A stretch of DNA of 14,488 bases from JABMMZ01 sp044373665 (GCA_044373665.1 JBIPNH010000054.1:1-14488); one strand, 5' to 3'. Shown: positions 5,643-13,719, counted from the stretch's first letter. Numbers and translations: made by a program. The notes: a model not told the origin generated them from the letters alone.

Positions 5643-6446
5643 ATGGTAGATTTATCAATCGAAAAAAAACTAAAAGCAATTTGGGAACTTCAACAGTTGG
5701 ATTCAAACATTGATCAGCTCAACCTATTAAAAGGTGAATTACCAATGGAAGTAGCAGACTTAGAAGACGAGATTATAGGGCTACAAACAAGGCACGAAAA
5801 TATTCAAAATGAAATAAAAAGCTACGATACTAACATCACTGGTTACAAGTCTAATATTAAATTAACTGAAGAATTAGTTAAAAAGTATAAAAAACAATTA
5901 GAGGCTGTAAAAAACAACCGTGAGTTCGAAGCTTTGAATAAAGAAATTGAAATTTCAGGTTTAGAAATTTTAGCAGCTGAAAAGCGTATCAAAGAAAATC
6001 AAGGTTATATCGACCTTAAGAAAATGGCTTTGGACGAATTGGCAGTAACAATTGAACAACGCAAGCAAGACTTGGAATTTAAAAAACAAGAGTTAGAAAC
6101 GATTGTTAAAGAAACTGAGGAAGAAGAAAAAGCCTTAATGCAAACTCGTATTGGTTTTGAAGCTGACGTTGATGATAGATTATTACGTGCTTACCAAAGA
6201 ATTCGTAAAACAGTTAAAAACGGTATTGGTGTTGCGCCAATTGTTAGAGGAAGTTGTGGCGGATGTTTCGCTAAAATACCACCTCAAAGACAAAGTGATA
6301 TCAAACAACATTTCAAAATTATCGACTGTGAACACTGCGGTAGAATATTGGTTGACAATGAAGTAACGGGTATCTACACTGAAAAACCAGTGGAGGAAGA
6401 AAAACCAAAACGTAGAGTTAGAACGCTTAAAGCGACCACAAAATAA
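5643..6446 (+). CDS. Coiled-coil protein with C-terminal C4 zinc ribbon
   Basis: This predicted cytoplasmic protein of 267 residues is built as a long antiparallel coiled-coil hairpin (about residues 10-195) followed by a zinc ribbon with C205-GG-C208 and C229-EH-C232. The segment between the cysteine pairs, KIPPQRQSDIK, is characteristic of the family annotated as C4-type zinc ribbon domain protein. The basic tail KPKRRVRTLKATTK could bind nucleic acid, but this is inference. Members often lie next to nif3, as here with a 6-base gap, so the two are probably co-translated and may act together. The molecular function is not established. All four zinc ligands are present. Confidence 0.9.
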   Translation: MVDLSIEKKLKAIWELQQLDSNIDQLNLLKGELPMEVADLEDEIIGLQTRHENIQNEIKSYDTNITGYKSNIKLTEELVKKYKKQLEAVKNNREFEALNKEIEISGLEILAAEKRIKENQGYIDLKKMALDELAVTIEQRKQDLEFKKQELETIVKETEEEEKALMQTRIGFEADVDDRLLRAYQRIRKTVKNGIGVAPIVRGSCGGCFAKIPPQRQSDIKQHFKIIDCEHCGRILVDNEVTGIYTEKPVEEEKPKRRVRTLKATTK

Positions 6447-6466
6447 TTCATTAAAACCAAAAGCTT

Positions 6467-7999
6467 ATGCTCAGGTTTCGCCTTTTAAAAAAGAACACAT
6501 TAGTTTGTGTTCTTTTTTTTTGTGCTACTTTTTTTTGTAATACTGAGGGCTTCGCTTCGGGATTAGGGTATTTCAAAATGACAGATTCTCTTTTGAAAGC
6601 GCAAGAGATGATGTATCAGTTTAGATTTGTGGAGGCACAAAAAGTAGTGGATAATCAAAGGAAAAATGAACTGCATAATTTGGCCATTGATTGGCTCGAT
6701 GAGCAACTTTTGTTTATGCAACTTGTGGTTACAGAGGACAGGCAGTTATACGAAAATAAGCAGTTTTTATGGGGGCAATTGTTCAATAGAATTCAAAAGA
6801 AAAAGATTAACAATGCTTGGTATCGAATGGTGTTGTCCGACTGTTATGTGCATCGTGGTTTGGTAAAAATACGTTTCAATGAGTTGAGTTCCGCTGCCTC
6901 CGATTTTAAATCAGCAAACAAACTGTTGATTGAAAATAAAACCATGTTTCCCTCGTTTTTGCCCGATAACAAAAACAGTGGATTGTTGCAGTGTTTGTTC
7001 AGTTCAGTGCCAGAAAAATACCAGTTTTTTGCCAAAATATTGGGTTTCGAAGGGCAAATGGAAAGTGGGTTAAAAGAGATGGAAGATTATATTTATTCGC
7101 CATTGAATTACAAAGAACATGTGTGGCTCAAATTTGAAACGGTGTTTGCTTATGCACTCATTCAGCACCACTTGCACAATAATTCACAAGCTGCATTCGA
7201 GACAATAGATGAGTATTCCAAACGGATGCCCAATACCATCTTCGTGAATTATGCCAAAGCGACATTGGCGGGTTATGCAGGTAAAAATGATTTGGTGGTC
7301 AATTATCTAAGTGTCAAATATCCATTTCAATATCAACCATTTTATTACACCTATTACTTGTTAGGTTTGGCCAAACTTAGGCAATTGGATATGGGAGCTG
7401 CCGATTATTTTGAAGCTTATATTAAACATTATAAAGGCAATAATTTAAAAAAATCGGCTTTGCGTTATCTGAATTGGATAGCAGTTTTGGAAGGGCAATC
7501 GAAAGTTGCACAACAATACTATGGGCGTTGCATCAAAGAGGGAAATGCATTGTCTGAAGAGGACAAACAAGCACAGCGTGAAGCTCAGGAAGGATTGTTG
7601 TGGCCTGTTAAGTTATTGCAAATTCGCCTAAGCTTTGATGGGAAATACTATGACAAAGCTTGGAAATTGTGGCAACAGGTAGAAGTGCAGCAATTGGGGC
7701 ATGTTAAACATAAACTTGAATACAATTACCGAAAGGCTAGGTTGTTACAGGAAACCAACCAGTCTACTAATGCAATCAAACAATATTTATTAGTAGTTCA
7801 AGAAGGTAAGAATCTGCCTTATTATTACGCTGCTTATTCATCTGTTTTTATTGCGCAATTGTACGAAGAGCGCAAGGATATAAAAGCAGCACAACTGTAT
7901 TATTTAAAAGCTAAAAATGAATTTAAAGCCAACCAAGAGTACACCCAAACCATCAATCAAAAAGCAAAAGCAGGTTTAAAAAGATTGCTGGTGCGTTAA
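6467..7999 (+). CDS. Exported TPR-like helical-repeat protein
   Basis: The protein has 510 residues. The N-terminus MLRFRLLKKN, then a hydrophobic run TLVCVLFFCATFF and a polar segment ending near GFASG, is a convincing signal peptide, so a periplasmic or surface location is expected. The rest is rich in aromatic and alanine-containing helices arranged like tetratricopeptide repeats, for example around residues 45-160, 235-330 and 415-505. The overall pattern weakly recalls Bacteroidota proteins resembling yeast Iml2 (DUF3808). No catalytic motif is seen. It starts 20 bases after the zinc-ribbon gene. A terminator-like hairpin lies within codons 7-18, so its expression may depend on read-through or an internal signal. 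The next ATG, at codon 38, would remove the signal peptide, which argues for the upstream start. Confidence 0.8.
   Translation: MLRFRLLKKNTLVCVLFFCATFFCNTEGFASGLGYFKMTDSLLKAQEMMYQFRFVEAQKVVDNQRKNELHNLAIDWLDEQLLFMQLVVTEDRQLYENKQFLWGQLFNRIQKKKINNAWYRMVLSDCYVHRGLVKIRFNELSSAASDFKSANKLLIENKTMFPSFLPDNKNSGLLQCLFSSVPEKYQFFAKILGFEGQMESGLKEMEDYIYSPLNYKEHVWLKFETVFAYALIQHHLHNNSQAAFETIDEYSKRMPNTIFVNYAKATLAGYAGKNDLVVNYLSVKYPFQYQPFYYTYYLLGLAKLRQLDMGAADYFEAYIKHYKGNNLKKSALRYLNWIAVLEGQSKVAQQYYGRCIKEGNALSEEDKQAQREAQEGLLWPVKLLQIRLSFDGKYYDKAWKLWQQVEVQQLGHVKHKLEYNYRKARLLQETNQSTNAIKQYLLVVQEGKNLPYYYAAYSSVFIAQLYEERKDIKAAQLYYLKAKNEFKANQEYTQTINQKAKAGLKRLLVR
6487..6521 (+). terminator. Intrinsic terminator-like hairpin inside a signal-peptide coding region
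   Basis: A perfect 13-bp stem (6487-6499 with 6506-6518, core AAGAACACA/TGTGTTCTT) has a 6-base loop TTAGTT. T residues run from 6513 to 6521. The 5' arm begins with six A residues, so the hairpin could terminate transcription from either side. It lies 41 bases after the zinc-ribbon gene's stop codon, but also within codons 7-18 of the exported TPR-like protein. Confidence 0.7.
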
Positions 8000-8287
8000 G
8001 CAAATTTTCAAGTATGTATTTGCAGTTTAGTAATTGAAATTTTGACGCTTGTCATTTTGTCTAAGCATAAATCAACAATGAACTTTAAAAATGTGAATTT
8101 TTTCAACTTTTTTCACTATTTAAAAAAAAGATGACGTTTTTAGGTATATAGTCACAAAGATTTAGCATAAAATAAGTAAAAAAGACTTGAATTAAGGGTT
8201 TAAAAAAATAAGTATATTTACTCAATTTATGCGAAAGTTATTAACAATTTCATTATGAATTTATGGCACAAATAGGTTATTTGTTAA

Positions 8288-8306
8288 AATTTACAAAGTG
8301 TAAATT
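8288..8306. promoter_or_regulatory. 19-bp dyad, operator candidate
   Basis: AATTTACA and TGTAAATT are perfect 8-bp arms around AAG. The TACA-n-TGTA core resembles the type of site bound by small dimeric repressors, although BlaI-type sites have a two-base spacer rather than three. It lies 117 bases before the ATG at 8423, a position suited to controlling the surface-protein operon. In AT-rich DNA a chance dyad remains possible. Confidence 0.35.
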
Positions 8307-8345
8307 ATTGAAATTGAGAAATTTGTGTATTTCATAAAATTAAAA

Positions 8346-8410
8346 CAAAAAAACAACTTACAAAAGGCTATTGTTTTTTTGAATTTCTTTTTTGAAAATT
8401 CAAGAAACAA
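8346..8410 (+). promoter_or_regulatory. Mutually exclusive leader hairpins
   Basis: CAAAAAAACAA (8346-8356) pairs perfectly with TTGTTTTTTTG (8371-8381) around a 14-base loop. The same 8371-8381 strand and the following GAATTT can instead pair with AAATTCAAGAAACAA (8396-8410), giving TTGAATTT/AAATTCAA (8379-8386 with 8396-8403) with imperfect extension. The two folds exclude each other and end 12 bases before the ATG at 8423. This could be a leader switch or simply AT-rich noise. Confidence 0.3.
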
Positions 8411-8422
8411 TTTTCAATATAT

Positions 8423-9628
8423 ATGAACTTATTATCAAACACAACTTTTGCCTTTAAAAAGAAATCAACTATCCTTTTTAAGTTTTCTTTCTTATTTTTG
8501 TCTATAACTATGATTACAGACATTTATTCTCAAACGCCAAGTATTGGCCCGTGGTTACCCAACAATCAAACAAGCACTCAACATGATTTGGGTGTGGGCA
8601 CAAGCTCACCAAGAGGGAAACAAGAAATTATTTATTGCCCTCAAAAAGACCCACAAGACGGATTGATTGTTACAGCTAAAGATTGTAATCCTAATTTAGG
8701 TACAGTTACGGGTGAAGGGAATTGGCAAATTGCAGACATTAACGACCCCAATGTAATTCCAGTTCCGCCGCTAACTCTATCTCCATTTATTCAAAGATTA
8801 CCGTCTGTTTTTTCTTCAGGGATTACCAAAAACAATCTTTTTTGGGTTAGAACAGAAGATTTTGGAAGCGGAGGTGGAATAACAAGTAATGGGTCTTATA
8901 ATTTCAAAACACATTTTATAGTAAACAGTGAAGGGAGAGTTGGCGTAAACACTATGAATCCAAGAGCGCAGTTTGATGTTGTACAAACAACCGCTGGACT
9001 TTTAAATAATACACCTACTGCAATTTTTTCAAAAAGAAGAAATCTTAGCACTTCAGTTCCAGTTCCCCTTGGTGGAGGTGTTATCGCAGATGGGCTTAAA
9101 ACCAGTCAAATAATGTTTTTTAACCGACTTGGTGCAGGTGCATACAATAACATTATTCAAAATGATGACCAAGCCATTATATACTCCGATGGAGGCAATG
9201 CTGATGGCAGTAATACGAATGGCACATTTGTTATAGCCCCATGGGGAACAGATGGAGGGTTAAAAATGGATGCCAATGGCAACACCGAATTAAGAGGCAA
9301 TTTGCGTGCAACCAAGGTAGTAGTTAATGCGCAATGGTGGCCCGATTTTGTTTTTCATAGAAATTACAACTTAATGCCATTGAGTGATGTTGCCAAGTTC
9401 ATAATTACTAAACACCACTTACCGGGTATGCCAAGCCAAGACAGTGTAATGAACAGTGGACAGGATGTTGGTGAATTGCAAAAACTGCAACAGCAAAAAA
9501 TAGAAGAGCTCACGCTATATACTATTCAACAAGACGAGCAACTGAAAGCCCAAGAAGTAGCCTTGCAAGAGCAAAAAGCCAAATTGGAAGCTTTGGAAGC
9601 CAAGTTAAACGCCATTCTTAATAAATAA
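8423..9628 (+). CDS. Secreted tail-fibre-like surface protein
   Basis: This 401-residue exported protein has a long basic N-region (KKK at 12-14), a hydrophobic segment (about 17-31) and probable cleavage after YSQ (35-37). The central part contains two copies of the phage-fibre/adhesin-like turn pattern, GVGTSSPRGKQEI (57-69) and GVNTMNPRAQFDV (174-186). The C-terminal region is a recognisable Bacteroidota module: LKMDANGNTELRGNLRATKV, WWPDFVF (305-311), HLPGMPS (332-338) and DVGELQ, then a coiled coil to the end (about 350-399) that probably trimerises. The module is common on secreted proteins annotated as tail fibre domain-containing, and the role is structural or adhesive by inference. 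It is the first gene of a four-gene overlapping operon; its TAA shares one base with the next ATG. Confidence 0.82.
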   Translation: MNLLSNTTFAFKKKSTILFKFSFLFLSITMITDIYSQTPSIGPWLPNNQTSTQHDLGVGTSSPRGKQEIIYCPQKDPQDGLIVTAKDCNPNLGTVTGEGNWQIADINDPNVIPVPPLTLSPFIQRLPSVFSSGITKNNLFWVRTEDFGSGGGITSNGSYNFKTHFIVNSEGRVGVNTMNPRAQFDVVQTTAGLLNNTPTAIFSKRRNLSTSVPVPLGGGVIADGLKTSQIMFFNRLGAGAYNNIIQNDDQAIIYSDGGNADGSNTNGTFVIAPWGTDGGLKMDANGNTELRGNLRATKVVVNAQWWPDFVFHRNYNLMPLSDVAKFIITKHHLPGMPSQDSVMNSGQDVGELQKLQQQKIEELTLYTIQQDEQLKAQEVALQEQKAKLEALEAKLNAILNK

Positions 9629-9747
9629 TGGATATGAAAAATTTATTAAAACTAACGGCAGTCATATTAATACCTAGCCTAGCGGCTTGTAAAAAAGACT
9701 GTGCTTTAATAAAACCCCAAATACCAATACCACTATGCTTAAACTAA
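9628..9747 (+). CDS. Very small lipoprotein (39 residues)
   Basis: ATG 9628 overlaps the TAA of the preceding gene (TAATG), and the frame ends 13 bases into the next gene, at TAA 9745-9747. The product starts MDMKNLLKLTAVILIPSLAA and has a lipobox SLAAC with the lipidated cysteine at 21. This leaves a mature peptide of 19 residues containing three cysteines and a proline-rich segment (KPQIPIPL). A basic-hydrophobic-lipobox arrangement in a frame coupled at both ends is strong evidence for a real gene despite its size. The N-terminus closely resembles those of the next two genes. It could be a genuine surface lipopeptide or a lipoprotein truncated after its signal. No function is known. Confidence 0.65.
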   Translation: MDMKNLLKLTAVILIPSLAACKKDCALIKPQIPIPLCLN

Positions 9748-10649
9748 TAAAACTAACCCTAGCCCTGTTTGTAGTGTTATTTTTTAACAGTTGCAGAAAG
9801 GAGTGTTGCCAAGACCCTACAAACCCAAAGTGCGAGAATTATGATCCTTGTCATGGAGTTACTAAAGCAAATGCAGATTTTACAATTGGAGAATTTTTGG
9901 GTGACTTGCGGTATTCAGACACAATGTTTACAGAAGCAGATACTGTTTATGCGAGTAATACAACTTGTTTTGTTCCAAAACATGAAAACGATAGTTTTAT
10001 ATGGATTTTAGGAGCAGAAGAGGTAAGAAGTAAAACCCTTTGTAGAAGTCATTTTCCAGTAAATAGAGACATCAGTGTTACATTAATTACTGTTAAAAAT
10101 TCACCTTGCTTGAATGGAAAAAAGCAAAGAGATACTATAACTAAAAGATTTCATACTGTCCCACATTGGTCTCAATTAGGTGACTCAACAGAAGCTAAAA
10201 AAAATCCTTTTTGGGGAACATGGAAAGGCGCCCATACTGACAATCCAAACGATGAATTTTTGGTTACATTTGGTTTTATTGGCGCACATCCATACTATAA
10301 TTCTTATCCAACCAGTATGGCTGGCTTGCCAAGAGATGTATGGCCACAATTGCCATTTTATGACCGAAATTCAATTTTTGGTTTAACGTATGTTGATAAA
10401 ATATTTTTAGGATATAATTCAATGTTATTGGTTGGAGATGAATGGGGAGGCAGAAAAATGGAAAATTTCTTAATCAAAATGAAATCCATTGTAAAAGGAA
10501 ATAAAATAACTATAAATTATACCTATAACAATAAATCATACACACAATGGTTGAATGGAGTGCCAGAAAATGAAATAATTTACAGACCAGTTGATGAAAA
10601 AAACAAAATATGGAACGGTACAAAAACATCAAATCAAGTTTTAAGATGA
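9735..10649 (+). CDS. Lipoprotein with PKD-like region, function unknown
   Basis: The protein has 304 residues. The signal MLKLIKLTLALFVVLFFNSC ends in a lipobox with lipidated C20, followed by a cysteine-rich spacer (C24, C25, C33, C39). Residues about 45-140 (ADFTIGEF ... DSFIWILG ... DISVTLITVKNSPC) have the spacing of a PKD-like beta sandwich, though the match is weak. Residues about 155-280 include FWGTWKGAHTDNP and KITINYTYNNKSYTQW and look beta-rich. An outer-membrane or surface location is expected. The start overlaps the small lipoprotein gene by 13 bases, and its TGA overlaps the next gene's ATG (ATGA at 10646-10649), so translation of the operon is coupled. I do not recognise a named family. 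Confidence 0.78.
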   Translation: MLKLIKLTLALFVVLFFNSCRKECCQDPTNPKCENYDPCHGVTKANADFTIGEFLGDLRYSDTMFTEADTVYASNTTCFVPKHENDSFIWILGAEEVRSKTLCRSHFPVNRDISVTLITVKNSPCLNGKKQRDTITKRFHTVPHWSQLGDSTEAKKNPFWGTWKGAHTDNPNDEFLVTFGFIGAHPYYNSYPTSMAGLPRDVWPQLPFYDRNSIFGLTYVDKIFLGYNSMLLVGDEWGGRKMENFLIKMKSIVKGNKITINYTYNNKSYTQWLNGVPENEIIYRPVDEKNKIWNGTKTSNQVLR

Positions 10650-13600
10650 AAAAAATAATAAAATTAACAATCGCATACATAATTCTGGGGAATTATAATG
10701 CACAAGCCCAATGTTGGGAAAATATCAATACCGCTACAACAGATTGGCGAAAAAATAATTCAGCTAACACTTGGAATTGGACCCAAGAAAATTTTGATGT
10801 TTATTTAACAAATCAAACAGGTGCAACCCAAGTAAAATCCCCATTTTGGGTAACGCAAGGAGCATCAACAAACAACAATCCTCATCTTTGGGATTTTAGA
10901 AAATATATTACTGCTGATAAAAAAGATTTTCACCCCGAAGATGGATGGGAATTAGTTACTAAACAATTTGGAATATTAAGCAATAATGAAAGTGAAAAAG
11001 AAACTAATCCATTTTTTGCATTGTATAATAAATATACAGGTAAACTAAGATGTTTTTTGTTAATTGTTAATGGAGAAAACAATTTTAATACTGGGGCAAT
11101 GTTACACATAGAATTTGAAAGAGGTGTTAGAAAAACCGGCTTGTTTCAACACATGAAACCTATAGCTAAAGAAGTTTTGAATTTTGATCCTCTTATAAAT
11201 TCTCAAAATCCAAATTTTATAATTAACACCAATTATTATTGGCTTTTTTCAGAAACAGTTGTTGCTTATGACCCCTGTACTTGTTTTGAATATCCTAGCA
11301 CAATTGGTAATACTGATTCTAAAGTTATTTTTCAATATTTTTTAATTCAAGAATCTGATATTAATGCCAAAATTAATGGTACATTTAAAGAAAAAGTGAC
11401 AGAAAGTAAACAGTCATCAAGTGGAAACCCTTCCGTTTCAACTAGTAACTTAAAAACTGTTGATGGAATTAAAGGTTTAGTTAAAGCGGGTCAAAAAGGA
11501 TACAAGGAATATAGTAAGTATAAATCAGATATTAATAAAACTTTAAAACAATATACTGATTCTGCAAATAGGGGGCGAATATGGAAAGATTTACAAAATT
11601 TAAGATCAAAAAATGAATCACTATATGATGACTTAGTTACCAAATTAATTCCAAACCCTAATGAGGAATTAAGTAGAGATAAATTCATAAAAGGAGAATA
11701 TGTAATGAATGCCGACGAATTTTACACAATAGATGATGCATCTTTTTTACTTGGATTACTAGATGCAGCTAAGCCAGTAATAAAAACTTTACCTTATATA
11801 GGTGCTGCTATAGGGGCAATAGATTTTTTAGTTACTTCAACAAAAGATAAAGAAAAAAGCCCTGAATTAAGTGTAGCTCCTACTATATTTGAAGTCGATT
11901 TGACCCTGGAAGGAACTTTAGAAACCACTGCATCTAATGCCCTACATCAAATTTATACTCCAGGTTCTTATACAGGTGCAAATAATTTTAAACCAATTTA
12001 CAACAATATTCTAGGTGTTTTTAATATTTTAGAGTTGCCTGATTTTGAGTTCTCTCTTATAAAACCTAATATTTTTAACATTACATCTTATGCACTAAAT
12101 GTTGGATTAGAAAATAATTGTCAAAAAAACAAAAGTAACTTTAATATGACAATTCCAAACAATGTTGTATTTAAACAATATAGACCAAAAAGTCCTTTAA
12201 AATATGTTGTTAATCCTGCATCAGATTTTGAAGTAGTTAATATTGAAGCTGCAATAGTAACAAGATTTAAAGGGGAAGACAATTTGTATTTAGAAAGCCC
12301 TAATGATTTTAATAGTACGCTAGCAATACCTTTTCACGATATTATAAACACTACATCAAAAGATGATAAATTATACTACAAATGGTACAAAGGATTTGGT
12401 TATTTTCCTGAGCCTATTGTTACTAATGGAATAGGCTCCTTTGTTAATAAAGGTGGTAAATTATCTGATATGGCTGGCGTTGAGCCTGATATCAATTTAT
12501 CGCTCATTCAATTTGGAGATTTGTTAAATAAAAGTGCAACTGTAGAAAGAATTAAGTCGATAGAAAATAACACAAACCTTACTTTAGATTTTGTATCTCC
12601 AAATTTTCCTTTTAAAGATAGTAGTATTATTCAATTCAGGACAGATTATTTACCTGCAAATTGTTTTGAGAATTTATCAATTACTTTATTAGGAAACAAT
12701 AATTTTTCAGAAATATTTACAAAAATTTATGTAGTCCTGAAACATAAAAACAATCCTAATATCAAACCAATTACAATGATATTGTCATATGATTTAAAAG
12801 GTAAGTTATTAAGTGCTACAAATGCGAATATTGATGGAAGTTACAATTGTAAAATTTGGGGTAAAGATTATGAAACTGATAATCATCCCTTATGGAAATG
12901 TGGAAATTATACTTTTATTTCAGCTGATATTGATAATTATATGTATCATCAAAAGTCAAAATTTGAAATCACAAGTTTGCCTTTTAACCAAAATTTTTTT
13001 AAACCTCATAATAAAAATTATAATGGAGAGCAAAACTTAACTGTTATAGGTAATTTGCATTTTCCTGACAATTCTGTAGTACCTGCTAACTCAAATATTA
13101 AATCTGGAGGTAGAATTACTTTTGGAAACAATGTCAACATTGGTTCTAACACTAAAATTGAATCAGAAATTCAAATTGAAATGTCAAATAATATGAACAT
13201 TGAGCCAGATGTTGAATTTAATATTGTTGATAATAATAGTGTAAAATACACATGTCATATTCCAAATTATCAAAATTCTCATATGACCAATAATGAAATT
13301 GCAGCTTTTTGTAATAAAAACAAATACAAAGAAAAGGCATTTAGTTCAAGTGTAAGACAACTAGAAGATATTGATACAAATAAAGAATCTAATTTAGCAA
13401 ATAATAATAATAGTTTCAAACTCGCACCCAACCCCACTACTGCCAACTTCACCATTTCTGTGATCAACAACAACGAACAAGATTACAGCATTGCTTTGAT
13501 GGATGTTACAGGAAAGGTATTATTAAACAATCTTTATAACGGTAAGCAAACCTCGCAATTCATAGAAACCAATGGTTTGGCTGCGGGAATTTATTTTGTA

Positions 13601-13660
13601 AAAATAACTTGTGGCAACACCCAAAAAACTGAGAAATTGATTATTCATAACAATCAATAA
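10646..13660 (+). CDS. Large secreted protein with T9SS type A C-terminal sorting domain
   Basis: The start at 10646 is chosen over an upstream ATG at 10610 because it gives the signal peptide MKKIIKLTIAYIILGNYNAQ and an ATGA overlap with the preceding stop. The product has 1004 residues. The N-terminal region (about 23-245) is rich in tryptophan and aromatics. A lysine- and serine-rich linker follows (about 245-320), then a glycine-containing hydrophobic segment, FLLGLLDAAKPVIKTLPYIG, followed by AAIGAIDFLV (367-396). A long beta-rich body comes next, then an NNVNIGSNTKIESEIQIEMS repeat-like stretch. The last 81 residues are a T9SS sorting domain (FKLAPNPTTANFTIS ... DVTGKVL ... GLAAGIYFVKITC ... 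TEKLIIHN), so the protein should be exported across the outer membrane and attached or released there. The function of the body is unknown. Confidence 0.9.
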   Translation: MKKIIKLTIAYIILGNYNAQAQCWENINTATTDWRKNNSANTWNWTQENFDVYLTNQTGATQVKSPFWVTQGASTNNNPHLWDFRKYITADKKDFHPEDGWELVTKQFGILSNNESEKETNPFFALYNKYTGKLRCFLLIVNGENNFNTGAMLHIEFERGVRKTGLFQHMKPIAKEVLNFDPLINSQNPNFIINTNYYWLFSETVVAYDPCTCFEYPSTIGNTDSKVIFQYFLIQESDINAKINGTFKEKVTESKQSSSGNPSVSTSNLKTVDGIKGLVKAGQKGYKEYSKYKSDINKTLKQYTDSANRGRIWKDLQNLRSKNESLYDDLVTKLIPNPNEELSRDKFIKGEYVMNADEFYTIDDASFLLGLLDAAKPVIKTLPYIGAAIGAIDFLVTSTKDKEKSPELSVAPTIFEVDLTLEGTLETTASNALHQIYTPGSYTGANNFKPIYNNILGVFNILELPDFEFSLIKPNIFNITSYALNVGLENNCQKNKSNFNMTIPNNVVFKQYRPKSPLKYVVNPASDFEVVNIEAAIVTRFKGEDNLYLESPNDFNSTLAIPFHDIINTTSKDDKLYYKWYKGFGYFPEPIVTNGIGSFVNKGGKLSDMAGVEPDINLSLIQFGDLLNKSATVERIKSIENNTNLTLDFVSPNFPFKDSSIIQFRTDYLPANCFENLSITLLGNNNFSEIFTKIYVVLKHKNNPNIKPITMILSYDLKGKLLSATNANIDGSYNCKIWGKDYETDNHPLWKCGNYTFISADIDNYMYHQKSKFEITSLPFNQNFFKPHNKNYNGEQNLTVIGNLHFPDNSVVPANSNIKSGGRITFGNNVNIGSNTKIESEIQIEMSNNMNIEPDVEFNIVDNNSVKYTCHIPNYQNSHMTNNEIAAFCNKNKYKEKAFSSSVRQLEDIDTNKESNLANNNNSFKLAPNPTTANFTISVINNNEQDYSIALMDVTGKVLLNNLYNGKQTSQFIETNGLAAGIYFVKITCGNTQKTEKLIIHNNQ

Positions 13661-13670
13661 TGCCTTATTA

Positions 13671-13719
13671 AGATATAGTAAAGTCCAACTCATTGGACTT
13701 TACTATATCTCTTTTATTT
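13671..13719 (+). terminator. Strong intrinsic terminator of the surface-protein operon
   Basis: A perfect 18-bp stem (13671-13688 with 13693-13710) has the tetraloop CTCA. It contains GTCC/GGAC pairs next to the loop and is followed by CTTTTATTT. It begins 10 bases after the stop codon of the T9SS cargo gene. It is the clearest terminator in the window and defines the end of the 8423-13660 operon. Confidence 0.93.

Larger units (their letters stand above)
8000..8422. other. Non-coding AT-rich region before the surface-protein operon
   Basis: No credible ORF is present on either strand. I found no exact TAnnTTTG on the plus strand. The visible structures are an imperfect inverted repeat near 8001-8044 just after the TPR-like gene (CAAATTTTCAA / TTGAAATTTTG, one mismatch), the dyad at 8288-8306, and two competing hairpins between 8346 and 8410 in the leader of the gene at 8423. 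The rest is low-complexity AT-rich sequence. Confidence 0.6.

Noticed and set aside
6151..6366. 71-codon plus-strand frame
   Set aside because: It lies entirely inside the zinc-ribbon protein gene, which has a full set of family features in its own frame.
10610..10645. Upstream ATG extending the T9SS protein by 12 codons
   Set aside because: The extension would put a polar segment before an excellent signal peptide. The ATG at 10646 gives the signal peptide and an ATGA overlap with the preceding gene.
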